Shown piece by piece: positions 8,725 to 18,918 of a stretch of 64,000 nt of DNA. Source of the DNA: a virus; IMG/VR virus record IMGVR_UViG_3300034072_001093, positions 1 through 64,000 of that record. One strand, 5' to 3'. The translations under genes and the position numbers were made by a program. The stretch's first letter is position 1. Every line of letters starts with the position of its first letter. The notes beneath the pieces were generated by a model that worked only from the letters and a program-made list of their open reading frames with translations, had not been told where the DNA came from and made no database searches.

Positions 8725-10923
8725 ATGACGAAGGACGAAACGGTCCAGCTCCGGACTGATCCGGGGTCCACTGCCAAGCTCACAGACTGGGCCAAGGAGC
8801 CCGTGCTGGCTGACCTGACCCAGGATCTGCAGGTAGCCAAGCAGAGCCACGATCTCCAGATGATGAAGATTGCTGCCTGGCAGGAACTCATGAAGGTCTC
8901 GGGCAAGGAAAAGCCCAAGGCTCGCAAGGGTCGATCGCAGGTCCAGCCCAAGCTGGTTCGCCGTCAGGCAGAGTGGCGATATTCGGCTCTGACCGAGCCC
9001 TTTGTCAGCTCCGACAAGCTCTTCAAGATCGATCCCGTCTCCAGCGAAGACACCAATGCAGCTCGTCAGAACGAGCTGATGCTGAACTACCAGTTCCGCA
9101 CCAAGCTGAACAAGGTCAAGTTCGTCGATGACCTGGTTCGCTCCGACGTCGACGAGGGCACTGCCATCGTTCGCACAGGCTGGGTTCGCAGCACCGTCGA
9201 GGTCGAGGAAGAAGCTCCCGTCTTCGCCATCTTCAGGGCGGAGAGCCAGGAAGAGATCGACCAGCTGCAGCAGGCGATCGAGCTCAAGGTCGCCAATCCC
9301 CGCGGATTTGACGAGACCGTTCCTCCCGAGCTCAAGCAGGCTGTCGAGCATTACGAAGAGACCGGTGAAGCGGCCGTGTTCAAGCAGTCGGGGACCAAGA
9401 TGGTTCCTGTCGAGAAGGTCATCGAGAACCGCCCCGATCTGAAGGTCTTCAACCCGAAGAACGTCCTGATCGATCCCACCTGTGACGGTGACATCGAGAA
9501 GGCTGGCTACTGCATTTTCCTGATCGAGACGTCCAAAGCCGAGCTCATCAAGGAGAACGGCAAGGACGGCAAGCGGTACAAGAACCTCGACAAGATCGAC
9601 TGGAACAACGCCACTCCGGCGACCAATCCCGACATCGAGACGAAGACCCCCAACGGCCTGGTCACCAACGATCCGATGAAGCGGAAAGTGGTGGCCTACG
9701 AGTATTGGGGCTACCACGACATCAATGACGATGGGACCCTGGTTCCTGTCGTCTGCACCTGGATCGGTGAGACGCTGATCCGGATGGAAGAGAACCCCTT
9801 CCCTGACGGCAAGCTGCCGATCGTCATCATTCCCTATATGCCCGTGAAGCGTGAGCTCTACGGTGAGCCTGATGCCGAGCTGCTGGGCGATAACCAGCGA
9901 GTTCTGGGTGCAATCACCCGTGGTATGATCGACCTTCTGGGCCGGTCTGCCAACAGCCAGCAGGGCTTTGCCAAGGGCATGCTCGATCCGGTAAACCGTC
10001 GCCGGTTCGAAGAGGGCGACGATTACGAGTTCAACCCGAACCTGACGCCCGCCAATGGGCACATCGTTCACAAGTACCCCGAGCTGCCTCAGTCGGCGAT
10101 GCTCATGCACAACATGCAGAACCAGGAAGCAGAAGCCCTGACCGGGGTGAAGAGCTTCTCCGGTGGCATGTCTGGTGGTGCTTATGGCGATGTGGCTGCC
10201 GGTATCCGTGGGATGCTCGATGCAGCCTCCAAGCGTGAGATGGCGATCCTTCGTCGCCTGGCTCATGGCATGGCCCAGATTGCCCGCAAGATCGTGATGA
10301 TGAACGCTGTCTTCCTCTCAGAGGAAGAGGTGGTCCGGGTGACCAACACCGAGTTCGTCACCATCAAGCGGGAGGATCTGCAGGGCGAGTTCGACTACCA
10401 GGTCGACATTTCCACCGCCGAGATCGAGGATGCACAGGCCAAGGACCTGGCGTTCATGCTTCAGACCATGGGTCCGAACATGGACTTCTCGATGACGAAG
10501 ATGATCCTCGCCGAGATCGCCCGCCTCAAGAAGATGCCCGAGCTGGCTGCTAAGATCATGGCGTTCGAGCCGAAGCCTGACCCGCTGCAGCAGAAGATCC
10601 AGGAACTGGAGATCGAGAAGCTTCAGGCCGAGATCGAACAGATTCGGGCAAAAACCCAGGAAGCTCTGGCCAACGCAGGCAAGAAGGCCAGCGAGAAGGA
10701 CAAGGCTGACCTGGACTTCGTGGAACAGGAATCTGGTGTCCAGCATGCCCGTGCTCTCCAGCAGACCCAGGCACAAGGCCGAGCCAACCAGGATTTGGAG
10801 GTGCTCAAGGCTCTGACTGCCACCCGCAAACCCGAGGAAAAGGAGCCCGACATCGAGGCTGCTGTCGGGTTCAACACGCTCACAGACATCCGTGACCAAG
10901 GGATCACGGGTGGGGGTGCCTGA
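8725..10923 (+). CDS. Portal protein (N4 gp59 type)
   Basis: Encodes 732 residues, close to N4 gp59 (763). It forms the dodecameric ring at the head-tail vertex through which DNA is packaged and ejected. It carries the N4-type portal pattern: an early 'RR..EWRYSALTEPFVSSDKLF' region, a central acidic alpha/beta domain, 'NQRVLGAITRGMIDLLG', and a long charged helical C-terminus (about residues 610 to 700) rich in Glu, Lys and Gln. It stands immediately before the scaffold and capsid genes, as expected. The stop codon forms the loop of a 7-bp hairpin. Confidence 0.88.
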   Translation: MTKDETVQLRTDPGSTAKLTDWAKEPVLADLTQDLQVAKQSHDLQMMKIAAWQELMKVSGKEKPKARKGRSQVQPKLVRRQAEWRYSALTEPFVSSDKLFKIDPVSSEDTNAARQNELMLNYQFRTKLNKVKFVDDLVRSDVDEGTAIVRTGWVRSTVEVEEEAPVFAIFRAESQEEIDQLQQAIELKVANPRGFDETVPPELKQAVEHYEETGEAAVFKQSGTKMVPVEKVIENRPDLKVFNPKNVLIDPTCDGDIEKAGYCIFLIETSKAELIKENGKDGKRYKNLDKIDWNNATPATNPDIETKTPNGLVTNDPMKRKVVAYEYWGYHDINDDGTLVPVVCTWIGETLIRMEENPFPDGKLPIVIIPYMPVKRELYGEPDAELLGDNQRVLGAITRGMIDLLGRSANSQQGFAKGMLDPVNRRRFEEGDDYEFNPNLTPANGHIVHKYPELPQSAMLMHNMQNQEAEALTGVKSFSGGMSGGAYGDVAAGIRGMLDAASKREMAILRRLAHGMAQIARKIVMMNAVFLSEEEVVRVTNTEFVTIKREDLQGEFDYQVDISTAEIEDAQAKDLAFMLQTMGPNMDFSMTKMILAEIARLKKMPELAAKIMAFEPKPDPLQQKIQELEIEKLQAEIEQIRAKTQEALANAGKKASEKDKADLDFVEQESGVQHARALQQTQAQGRANQDLEVLKALTATRKPEEKEPDIEAAVGFNTLTDIRDQGITGGGA

Positions 10924-10930
10924 GGCACCC
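10914..10930 (+). terminator. Tight hairpin with the portal stop codon as its loop
   Basis: GGGTGCC-TGA-GGCACCC has a 7-bp perfect stem with a three-base loop that is the stop codon itself. No T run follows, so it could attenuate, stabilise the upstream mRNA or mark processing rather than terminate. Confidence 0.45.
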
Positions 10931-10978
10931 TGATCTCATCCCCTCAACGATAACCCAGAAAAGACGGAAACGACCAAC

Positions 10979-11314
10979 ATGTCCGAAGTTGCCCAGCTTG
11001 AACAGTACCGCGAAAACGCCAAGGAGCTGCTCGATCGCCGCCATATGGCCCAGCGTCTCGCACTCAACCCCGACTTCAAGAAGCTGATCCTCGACGAGTT
11101 CTGCCTGCGCGAAGCAGCTCGCTATGTTCAGTCGTCGGCCGATCCGGCTCTGCCGGCCAATGAGCGGGCTGATGCTCTCGCCATGGCTCAGGCTTCTGGC
11201 CACCTGAAGCGCTTCCTGTCGGTCACGATCCAGATGGGTGCTCATGCTGAGCGGGAAATGCCCGAGATCGACGCCGCCCTCGCCGAAGCCCGTGCCGAGG
11301 AGGGTGCTGACTGA
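10979..11314 (+). CDS. Hypothetical head-morphogenesis protein (N4 gp58 position)
   Basis: Encodes 111 residues, mostly helical and charged, with no membrane segment. It begins after a leader with AACCCAGAAA and its stop overlaps the start of the next gene (TGATG), so it is translationally coupled to the scaffold-like protein. Its place between portal and scaffold matches N4 gp58. It may be a small virion or assembly protein; no motif is recognised. Confidence 0.65.
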   Translation: MSEVAQLEQYRENAKELLDRRHMAQRLALNPDFKKLILDEFCLREAARYVQSSADPALPANERADALAMAQASGHLKRFLSVTIQMGAHAEREMPEIDAALAEARAEEGAD

Positions 11315-12543
11315 TGACTACCGAAAACACCAATCCGCTGGGAATGTCCGATGAGGACTTCCTGAACATGGTTCCCCCTTCGAGCGAACCCAAGCAGGAG
11401 CAGGAAGCTGCACCGGCTGAGGCCGCCGCTGAAGACGAGGAACAGCAGGGAAACGAGGGCACCGCCGACACACCCGCCGAAGGTCAAGCGGCCGAAGGGA
11501 CGGAAACGGACGGAACCTCGGACACCGAAACTGGAGCGGCCGCCGAAGCTGAAGACGAAGGTGCTGAGGGTGACGAGGGCAAAGAAGCCCCCAAAGATCC
11601 CTCCCCCGCATCTGGCGACACCAAAGCCGCGGACGGCGCAGCCGTCAAAGCAGGCGAAGGTGGCGACAAGGGCGGGGAGAAGAAGGCCGAACCGAAGTCC
11701 AACACCAATGAAAGTCCGAACTACCAGGCTTTCTACGAACAGATCATGACGCCGTTCAAGGCGAATGGTCGCACCATTGAACTGAAGTCGCCTGAAGAGG
11801 CGATCCAGCTCATGCAGATGGGTGCGAACTACACCAAGAAAATGCAGGATATACAGCCGCACCGCAAAGTGCTAATGATGCTGCAGAACAACGACCTTCT
11901 CGACGAGGGCAAGCTCTCCTTCGCCATTGACCTGGTGAAGAAAGACCCCGAGGCGATCAAGAAGCTCGTCAAGGATGCTGGTATCGATCCAATGGACATC
12001 GATACCACCGTCGAACCCTCTTACACCGAGGGCAACCACACGGTTAGCGACGAAGAAGCCCGGTTCCGGGAAACTCTGGAGGACGTCACTTCCTCCGAGT
12101 CCGGCAAGGAAACGCTTCAAACGATCGATCGCACCTGGGACCCTGCCAGCAAAGAGGCTCTGTGGAAATCGCCCGAGATCATGGCGATCATGCACCAACA
12201 GCGGGAAGCAGGCGTCTATGACGTCATCGCCGCCGAGGTCGAACGCCAGCGCACACTGGGCAAGATTCCCGCAAACACCCCGTTCCTCCAGGCCTACAAG
12301 GACGTAGGCGAACAGCTCACTCAGGCAGGTGCTTTCGGCACCCCTACTGCTGACCAATCCGGCAAGCCGGAACGTCAGAAGATCGGTGAGAAAGTCGCTG
12401 CTCCCAAGCCCAAGGTGACCAACGGGGACAAGGCCAGTGCTGCTGCTCCCACGCGCAGTGCAGGCAAGCCCGCCCACAAAATCGTGAACCCGCTGTCGAT
12501 GTCCGACGACGAGTTCATGAACAGCTTCAAAGATCGCCTTTGA
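11314..12543 (+). CDS. Scaffold-like structural protein (N4 gp57 type)
   Basis: Encodes 409 residues. The first ~130 are highly acidic and Ala/Glu/Gly-rich (disordered). A compact middle contains 'NYTKKMQDIQPHRKVL', typical of scaffold-like proteins next to N4-type capsids, followed by a basic tail with 'NPLSMSDDEFMNSF'. This echoes the N-terminal 'NPLGMSDEDFLNM', so the protein carries the same short motif at both ends, possibly a capsid- or portal-binding peptide. It precedes the capsid gene by 24 bases. Scaffold is inferred from position and composition. Confidence 0.72.
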   Translation: MTTENTNPLGMSDEDFLNMVPPSSEPKQEQEAAPAEAAAEDEEQQGNEGTADTPAEGQAAEGTETDGTSDTETGAAAEAEDEGAEGDEGKEAPKDPSPASGDTKAADGAAVKAGEGGDKGGEKKAEPKSNTNESPNYQAFYEQIMTPFKANGRTIELKSPEEAIQLMQMGANYTKKMQDIQPHRKVLMMLQNNDLLDEGKLSFAIDLVKKDPEAIKKLVKDAGIDPMDIDTTVEPSYTEGNHTVSDEEARFRETLEDVTSSESGKETLQTIDRTWDPASKEALWKSPEIMAIMHQQREAGVYDVIAAEVERQRTLGKIPANTPFLQAYKDVGEQLTQAGAFGTPTADQSGKPERQKIGEKVAAPKPKVTNGDKASAAAPTRSAGKPAHKIVNPLSMSDDEFMNSFKDRL

Positions 12544-12567
12544 TCGTCTCCAGGGACCAAAAACAAG

Positions 12568-13758
12568 ATGTTGAACTACAACGCACCCGCCGCTGGCCAG
12601 AAGTCGTCGATCGACAGTGCCGGCTCCGATCAGATGAACACCTTCTTCTGGCTGAAGAAGTCGATCATCGAAAGCCGGAAGGAGCAGTTTTTCATGCCGC
12701 TCGCTTCCGTCACCAACATGCCGAAGCATTACGGCAAGTCGATCAAGGTCTATGAGTACGTTCCGCTGCTCGATGACCGCAACGTCAACGATCAGGGTCT
12801 CGACGCTGCCGGTGCTACCACCGTCAACGGCAACCTGTACGGTTCGAGCCGTGACGTTGGCACCATCACCTCGCGTCTGCCCACGCTGACCGAGAATGGC
12901 GGTCGTGTGAACCGTGTCGGCTTCACCCGTCTGGAACGCGAAGGCTCGATCCACAAGTTCGGTTTCTTCACCGAATTTACCCAGGAATCGATGGACTTCG
13001 ATTCGGACGACATGCTGATGGATCACCTGTCGCGTGAGCTGATGACCGGTGCCGTACAGCTGACCGAAGCTGTGCTGCAGAAGGATCTGCTCGCTGCTGC
13101 TGGCACCGTCCTGTTCGCAGGTATGGCAGCCAACAACGGCCAGGTCACCGGCGAAGGCCAGGTGCCCTCGGTGGTCAGCTATGCCAACCTGATGCGCCTC
13201 GATCAGATCCTGACCGACAACCGCACGCCGAAGCAGACCAAGGTCATCACTGGCTCGCGTCTGAACGACACCAAGACTATTCCTGGTGCTCGCGTCATGT
13301 TCGTCGGCTCGGAACTGGTTCCGCTGCTGAAGGGCCTGAAGGACCTGTTCAACAATCCGGCTTTCATCGCCATCCAGCACTATGCGGATGCCGGTACGAT
13401 CCTGAACGGTGAGATCGGCACGATCGATGCCTTCCGCATCGTCCAAGTTCCGGAAATGCTGCACTGGGCAGGTGCTGGTGCCGATGTCGTGGACAACCCC
13501 GGTTACCGGGAGACCAACGGCAATTACGACATCTACCCGATGCTCGTGATCGGCGAGGACAGCTTCACCACCATCGGCTTCCAGACCGACGGCCAGACGG
13601 TGAAGTTCTCGGTGATGACCAAGATGCCGGGCAAGGAAACCGCGGATCGCAACGATCCCTACGGTGAGACCGGCTTCAGCTCGATCAAGTGGTACTACGG
13701 TATCCTGGTCAAGCGTCCCGAGCGCATCGCTCTGGTGAAGACCGTCGCTCCGCTCTGA
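12568..13758 (+). CDS. Major capsid protein (N4-gp56 family)
   Basis: Encodes 396 residues, against 401 in N4 gp56. The sequence follows the N4-gp56 capsid family: '[12 protein letters not shown]...FMPLA', a long G/T-rich loop, '[23 protein letters not shown]' (the spine-helix region) and a C-terminal '[24 protein letters not shown]' strand. It would form the HK97-fold icosahedral shell. A strong GC hairpin terminator follows 20 bases after the stop, which fits very high expression. Confidence 0.93.
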   Translation: MLNYNAPAAGQKSSIDSAGSDQMNTFFWLKKSIIESRKEQFFMPLASVTNMPKHYGKSIKVYEYVPLLDDRNVNDQGLDAAGATTVNGNLYGSSRDVGTITSRLPTLTENGGRVNRVGFTRLEREGSIHKFGFFTEFTQESMDFDSDDMLMDHLSRELMTGAVQLTEAVLQKDLLAAAGTVLFAGMAANNGQVTGEGQVPSVVSYANLMRLDQILTDNRTPKQTKVITGSRLNDTKTIPGARVMFVGSELVPLLKGLKDLFNNPAFIAIQHYADAGTILNGEIGTIDAFRIVQVPEMLHWAGAGADVVDNPGYRETNGNYDIYPMLVIGEDSFTTIGFQTDGQTVKFSVMTKMPGKETADRNDPYGETGFSSIKWYYGILVKRPERIALVKTVAPL

Positions 13759-13777
13759 TTGAGCTGAGCCAATGATC

Positions 13778-13802
13778 GAGGGGGGAGCAATCCCCCCTCT
13801 TT
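13778..13802 (+). terminator. Strong terminator after the capsid gene
   Basis: GAGGGGGGA and TCCCCCCTC form a perfect 9-bp stem capped by a GCAA tetraloop, followed by TTTC. It lies between the capsid gene and the next virion gene. Confidence 0.85.
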
Positions 13803-13834
13803 CAGCATTCCCCCAAGATAAGAGACCAACAGAA

Positions 13835-14455
13835 ATGTCCGACGAAACCCAGAACACTGCCCCGGCCAAGACCGAGCTCGAAGTCCTCAAGGACCGTGCT
13901 CGCGTGATGGGCATCACCTTCTCGCCCAACATCGGTGTCGAGGCCCTGCGTGCCCGCATTGAAGCCAAGATGAACGGCGAAGACGAGAAGAGCCAGGAGC
14001 AGGAAGCTCCCCAGCAGGCTCAGAACGAGATCAATCCCCTCGGCGAAACTCCGACCGATCGGCCGCTCACGATGTCCGAGCTTCGTAAGAAGATCATCGC
14101 CGAGCAGACCCGTCTGGTTCGCATCCGCATCACCAACATGGATCCCAAAAAGAAGGATCTGCCGGGTGAAATTATCACGGTGGCCAACGAGTTCATGGGC
14201 ACCATCAAGAAGTATGTGCCCTATGGCGAGGCAACCGAGAACGGTTACCATGTGCCGTACTGCATCTATGACTTCCTGAAGGAGCGCCGCTTCCTCGACA
14301 TCCGCACGAAGCGCGACAAGAAGGGTCAGATCCAAACCACCGCAAACTATGTTCGCGAGTTCGCGATCGAGGTGCTCGATCCCCTGACGCCCGAAGAACT
14401 GGCTCGTCTCGCCAACCAGCAGGCTGCCAGCGGCAGCGTGACCAACGCCGACTGA
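13835..14455 (+). CDS. Virion protein with HeH/LEM-like N-terminus (N4 gp55 position)
   Basis: Encodes 206 residues. ATG 13835 was chosen because the open frame further upstream runs through the terminator. Residues 13 to 46 ('LEVLKDRARVMGITFSPNIGVEALRARIEAK') look like a HeH/LEM-type helix-extended loop-helix domain. An acidic Gln-rich linker follows, then a basic mixed alpha/beta domain from about residue 75. It lies after the capsid gene, where N4 has gp55. It is probably structural; the exact role is unknown. Confidence 0.7.
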   Translation: MSDETQNTAPAKTELEVLKDRARVMGITFSPNIGVEALRARIEAKMNGEDEKSQEQEAPQQAQNEINPLGETPTDRPLTMSELRKKIIAEQTRLVRIRITNMDPKKKDLPGEIITVANEFMGTIKKYVPYGEATENGYHVPYCIYDFLKERRFLDIRTKRDKKGQIQTTANYVREFAIEVLDPLTPEELARLANQQAASGSVTNAD

Positions 14456-14477
14456 TCCAGGAAGGACACCTCCCCCG

Positions 14478-16121
14478 ATGGCAACCAACGGTGCAGATCT
14501 TGTCGCCAATGATCTGTTGAACTCTCTGGCTCCAGGGCCTGAGTTCGAGGTCCCGAACATCGACATCACGCAGGATGAGTTCCAGTTTCCTGGTTCTCTC
14601 GGCGATGATCTCTATGGCACGGTAACCCGGCTCAAGAACGAAGATCTCACCACCGGTGCCGTCGGGGGCACTGGTGCCTTTGATGCGCTCATGCAGAGCA
14701 TCAAGGCACACCTGCGGGAAGAATATGACAAGGGCCGGATCACCGGCGCTGAGTACACCAAGGCATACATCGCCCTCACCGAGGGTGCGATGGCAAACGC
14801 AACCCAATTTCTTCTGAGCCGGGAGCAGGCATTCTGGGAAGCCCAGAAAAGCCAGATTGCTGCGATATCGGGCCTCACCGAACTGGAGCTTCAGAAGCTC
14901 CGGATCACCCAGGCTCGTCTGGAAGCTGTGACCACTCGGGTAAACTTTGCGCGAGCGAAGATCTCGCTGGCTCTGGAAGACCTCAACTTCGGAACGGCCA
15001 AGTTCAATCTCGACCAGATCCTGCCGAAGGAGCTGGAGCTCAAGGGTCTCCAGGGCCTGAGCATCACGAGCCAGACCAACCTGACCGACAAGCAGCTCGA
15101 TCGACTGGACTCCGAAATCTCCCTGACCGAAGCTCAGGTCAGCAAGATGGCTGTCGAGGAGACGCTCGTCACACAGCAGGTTGCCAAGCTGGTCAAGGAC
15201 ACGGATTACATCGTGGCCCAGACTGGACAGATCGAGAGCCAGATCGAGCTTACTGAAGCCCAGACCCTAAAGCTCGGTAGCGATAAGAGCCTGGTTGACG
15301 CTGAGGTTCTCAAAAACGCCCAGGAGCTGCAGGTCCTCATCAAGCAGGTCACCAAGCTCGACAGCGAGATCGAGCTGACTGACGCACAGATTGCCAAGAT
15401 GGAAAGCGACACTGCGGTCAATACGGCCCAGATTGCAAAGCTCGCCAGCGATCGTCTCTACGTCGATGCCCAGGCCACCAAGATCCCGAGCGAGATCCTG
15501 TTGACCGATGCCCAGACCGCAAAACTCGGCAGCGACAAGCTTTACGTGGATGCCCAGATCACCAAGGTTGCAAGCGAGAAATCGCTGATCGACAGCCAGG
15601 TGGCCAAGGCTGCAGCGGAAAAGCTCAACATCGAAGCGAACACCAATCGCATCACGGCCGAGATCACTCTGCTTGGTTCCCAGAACCAGAAGATGCTGTC
15701 GGACAAGCTGCTGGTCGACGCCCAGCGGACGAACCTGGGTGCCGAGAAGCTGAAGATCGAAGCCGACACCCAGTTCATTCTGTCCCGTGTCACGCTCAAC
15801 GAAAACGAGATCGACCTGTTCGAGATCAAAGAGAAGCTCATGCAGGAGCAACTCGAAGGTGAGCGAGCCAAGACGATGGATACCCGATCGGATGGGATCA
15901 CCCCCATCCTGGGTTCGGTCGGCAAGCAGAAGGACCTCTACGCCCAGCAGATCGTGTCGTATCAGCGGGATGCCGAGGTCAAGGCCGGCAAGCTGTTCGT
16001 GGACAGCTGGATCACGCAGAAGACGATCGATGAAGGTCTCCTGGCTCCCCAGGGCTTCACCAATGCCAGCCTCGATCAGGTGCTCTCTGCGCTCAAGATC
16101 AAGAACGGCTTCGTGCCGTAA
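14478..16121 (+). CDS. Long repetitive coiled-coil virion protein (N4 gp54 type)
   Basis: Encodes 547 residues. Residues about 1 to 185 form a conserved head with helical segments. Residues about 190 to 440 are a chain of short repeats built on variants of 'ELTDAQ.AKL.SD..', giving an extended coiled coil. A conserved end follows ('GITPILGSVGKQKDLYAQQIVSYQRDAE'). It corresponds in order and architecture to N4 gp54, a virion protein linked to the tail or internal head. The stop overlaps the next start (TAATG). Confidence 0.75.
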   Translation: MATNGADLVANDLLNSLAPGPEFEVPNIDITQDEFQFPGSLGDDLYGTVTRLKNEDLTTGAVGGTGAFDALMQSIKAHLREEYDKGRITGAEYTKAYIALTEGAMANATQFLLSREQAFWEAQKSQIAAISGLTELELQKLRITQARLEAVTTRVNFARAKISLALEDLNFGTAKFNLDQILPKELELKGLQGLSITSQTNLTDKQLDRLDSEISLTEAQVSKMAVEETLVTQQVAKLVKDTDYIVAQTGQIESQIELTEAQTLKLGSDKSLVDAEVLKNAQELQVLIKQVTKLDSEIELTDAQIAKMESDTAVNTAQIAKLASDRLYVDAQATKIPSEILLTDAQTAKLGSDKLYVDAQITKVASEKSLIDSQVAKAAAEKLNIEANTNRITAEITLLGSQNQKMLSDKLLVDAQRTNLGAEKLKIEADTQFILSRVTLNENEIDLFEIKEKLMQEQLEGERAKTMDTRSDGITPILGSVGKQKDLYAQQIVSYQRDAEVKAGKLFVDSWITQKTIDEGLLAPQGFTNASLDQVLSALKIKNGFVP

Positions 16122-18343
16122 TGGGCCTGCTTGGCGGAACCAAGATCTATGTCTCGTCGGTGGCCTACAACCTGGCTGGTGACGAGAAGGATCGGCCGAA
16201 TTTCCTGAAGAGCGTGGTGATCGGGAACATCCTGACACCACGCAATATCTCCATGTCCCAGGCCCTGGCGTCAGCCTATGGCAAGGGACCAGGCATGAAG
16301 CTGCGTTCGCTGTTCAAATGGGCACAGCGGAACTACAAGCTGGTGGGTATGCCCCAGTCCAGGGGACGCAGCTCATTCCGGATCGATTACAACGCCGTCA
16401 AGCAGCGTATCCCGGTGGAGTGGAGTACGATCGCTGACATCCGGGTAGTGAAGACCGGTGTGGCCGATTACACCTGGTGGGCGGAGCAGTGGATCCTGGA
16501 CTATGAGCCAGCCATCTTCGAGACCAACTGGCAAGCGGATATCGACAACAATTATAACGAGATCACGATCTACCGGGCCGATGGCACGTCGATCACGTTC
16601 GCCCCTCAGGGCTTCGACCGAAACGCACTCTACCTCTACGTGGTCTATGGTTCTCGGAACCTGCATCAGGGCAGGATCTGGATCTACAAATACCTGTCTG
16701 GTCAGCCGACACTCGACATCATGATCTCGGAGACAGCTGCTCCCCTGAGCGACTGGTATCCGGTGATCCCTGTCCGTCTAAACAACCGGTTCGTCTCCGA
16801 GGAGAACCGGGCCGAGCTCTATTACGATGCCAAGCGCTGCTACAAAAAGGCAACCGGAGAGCATCTCGATAGCCTGATCGACAAGCTCAAGGACAACGAG
16901 AACCTCGACGACATCGACTATGCCCACGTCATCTTCGGGGTGTCGCTGAACACAAAGGAGAATGCCGGGCTGCGATACCTCTACCAGTTCTTCTTCAAGC
17001 ACATGCCGAACCAGGCCACGGATTCTCAGTATTACCAGCTCTGGAAGTCCAAGCAGGAGCTCTACGAGCAGCAGGCCCAGGCTTGGGTGGACTGGCGTGA
17101 CGAGCAGGGATTTGTGCGTCCTGGTGACCTGCTCCAGGGAACCAAGCAGCCGAGCTACCCGAGGCCTCCGGTGCCGCCCTGGAATGGTGTCCAGATCCGG
17201 CATGAAGCTCCCGCGGATATTGATTTCGACATCGACATCGGATGGCGTGCGATCACCGAGCAGAAGGGCACAGGCCTGGGCAAGCCGGACGCCAAACCCG
17301 GCGATCTGTGGTGGGAAGTGCGAAGCGGATACCGCTTCAATCTGTTCGGGCAAGACGGCCAGGTCATCACCAAGAAGTCGAGCCAGAAGGATGATTATGT
17401 CGTTCTCTGGTGGCAGACCGGTGTCGATAGCTGGCGTGCTCTGCACATCGAGGGCCTGGTTCACAACAACTTCGTGTACCGGGGCAAGGATGTGGAGACC
17501 ACGGCAACCGAGGCGATCACCGACGAAGACCCTTCAGGGTTCATCGTGCCGCTCCAGTATTCCACCTTCACTGAGATGAGCCTGATCGAGGCAACGCAGA
17601 TGTCGACTGCGTGCATCCATCTGGTGCTCAACTCCTACAAGGTGGTGAAGAAGAAATGGTATCAGACCGGTCTGTTCAAGATCGTCCTGATCGTCGCTGT
17701 CATTGCCACGATCTATTTCACCGGAGGCTTCTCGGCAGGTGCCGTTGGTGCTCTTGGCTCCAACCTTGCAGTAGGCACAGCGATCGGCTTGACCGGCATG
17801 GCTGCGATCATTGTCGGAGCAGTGGCCAACGCCATTGCAGCCATGATCATCACGAGCGTTATCACCAAGGGAGCGACTGCAGCTTTCGGGGCGAAGATCG
17901 GCGCGATCGTCGGGGTCCTTGCCTCGCTGGTCGCGATCAACGGGCTCACCAACATGGCGAGCACCGGTAACTTTGCGATCAACTTTGGAAGCATGGCCAG
18001 GGCGGAGAATCTGCTCAAGCTCGCCAGTGCTGCCGGCAACGCATATTCCGGTTTCGTGGAGGCCTCGATAGCGGACATTGCCGCTGAGACCCAGGAGATG
18101 CTCGACGAGTACAAGGGCGAAGCGGAAAAGCTGTCTGCTCTCTATGAAGAGATGGTGGGATCTGATAGAGGTGTCATTGACCCCACGACATTCACCAACG
18201 TGGGCAGCCCATTTATCGAGAGCCCTGGTTCCTTCCTTGGACGGACTCTCATGACGGGAAGCGACATCGCCGATCTCTCTCTAGAGATGCTGTCCAACTT
18301 CGCCGACATCACCCTCAGCACTGAACTTTCGCTCGACGCATGA
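16121..18343 (+). CDS. Virion protein with C-terminal hydrophobic region (N4 gp53 type)
   Basis: Encodes 740 residues (N4 gp53 is of similar size). The N-terminal two thirds are soluble, rich in Tyr and Trp. Residues about 513 to 620 are a long hydrophobic Ala/Gly/Ile stretch resembling several membrane helices or an amphipathic membrane-inserting region, followed by a helical acidic tail. That layout suggests a protein ejected with or ahead of the DNA that inserts in the host envelope. This is inferred from hydropathy and gene order. Confidence 0.75.
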   Translation: MGLLGGTKIYVSSVAYNLAGDEKDRPNFLKSVVIGNILTPRNISMSQALASAYGKGPGMKLRSLFKWAQRNYKLVGMPQSRGRSSFRIDYNAVKQRIPVEWSTIADIRVVKTGVADYTWWAEQWILDYEPAIFETNWQADIDNNYNEITIYRADGTSITFAPQGFDRNALYLYVVYGSRNLHQGRIWIYKYLSGQPTLDIMISETAAPLSDWYPVIPVRLNNRFVSEENRAELYYDAKRCYKKATGEHLDSLIDKLKDNENLDDIDYAHVIFGVSLNTKENAGLRYLYQFFFKHMPNQATDSQYYQLWKSKQELYEQQAQAWVDWRDEQGFVRPGDLLQGTKQPSYPRPPVPPWNGVQIRHEAPADIDFDIDIGWRAITEQKGTGLGKPDAKPGDLWWEVRSGYRFNLFGQDGQVITKKSSQKDDYVVLWWQTGVDSWRALHIEGLVHNNFVYRGKDVETTATEAITDEDPSGFIVPLQYSTFTEMSLIEATQMSTACIHLVLNSYKVVKKKWYQTGLFKIVLIVAVIATIYFTGGFSAGAVGALGSNLAVGTAIGLTGMAAIIVGAVANAIAAMIITSVITKGATAAFGAKIGAIVGVLASLVAINGLTNMASTGNFAINFGSMARAENLLKLASAAGNAYSGFVEASIADIAAETQEMLDEYKGEAEKLSALYEEMVGSDRGVIDPTTFTNVGSPFIESPGSFLGRTLMTGSDIADLSLEMLSNFADITLSTELSLDA

Positions 18344-18363
18344 GCTGAATGTGGAGACCATCC

Positions 18364-18900
18364 ATGTCTGAAATGAACAACACGCCCTTCGGTCTTCGCT
18401 CTTATCGGCCTCTGCCGATGGGTGAGGACTTCATGGGTGGCCCTACCCTCGCTGACTCGCTCCGTGGCTTTGGTGGGACGGGTGGCGTTCCCCTGTCTGG
18501 CTCCTCGCTTGCGGGCAATATCGTGCTCGACCCCAATATGGGGGCAAACCTTGCTTCGGCGGCGATGACCCCGGCAATTGCTGGTATGCCGAACGCTGGC
18601 GGCATCGGAGCAAGCTGGGGAAAGCCCACCTTCACCGATAAAGCCAATATGGTGATTTCGGGTCTCGGCCTGCTCAGCAACCTCTGGATGGGATCCAAGC
18701 AGCTCAGCCTCGCCAAGCGGAACCAGAAGCTGGCAGAGCAGACCACCCAGGCCAACTATGACGCTCAGCGTCTCGACACGGCACGAAGTCTTCAAGACAT
18801 CGGCCGCACTCGTGCATTCACCGAAGGCCGATCGGAAGCCGACGGTAAAGCCTGGGCCGACAGCTACACCCCCAAGGATCTGAAGTTCGGCCGCGGCTGA
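18364..18900 (+). CDS. Virion protein (N4 gp52 position)
   Basis: Encodes 178 residues. ATG 18364 has GGAGA eight bases upstream and is preferred over ATG 18349. The N-terminal half is Gly/Ser/Pro-rich and probably flexible. A weakly hydrophobic segment at about residues 93 to 110 is followed by a charged helix at about 115 to 160. It lies between two large virion proteins and is likely a small virion or ejection protein. Confidence 0.65.
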   Translation: MSEMNNTPFGLRSYRPLPMGEDFMGGPTLADSLRGFGGTGGVPLSGSSLAGNIVLDPNMGANLASAAMTPAIAGMPNAGGIGASWGKPTFTDKANMVISGLGLLSNLWMGSKQLSLAKRNQKLAEQTTQANYDAQRLDTARSLQDIGRTRAFTEGRSEADGKAWADSYTPKDLKFGRG

Positions 18901-18918
18901 TAAGAGAGGAACTCCCCG

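Noticed and set aside
8689-10266. A 525-codon antisense frame across the portal gene
   Set aside because: A shadow of the portal reading frame without motifs or a start signal.
11872-13968. A 698-codon antisense frame across scaffold and capsid
   Set aside because: It spans several confirmed genes and a terminator, with no protein-like composition.
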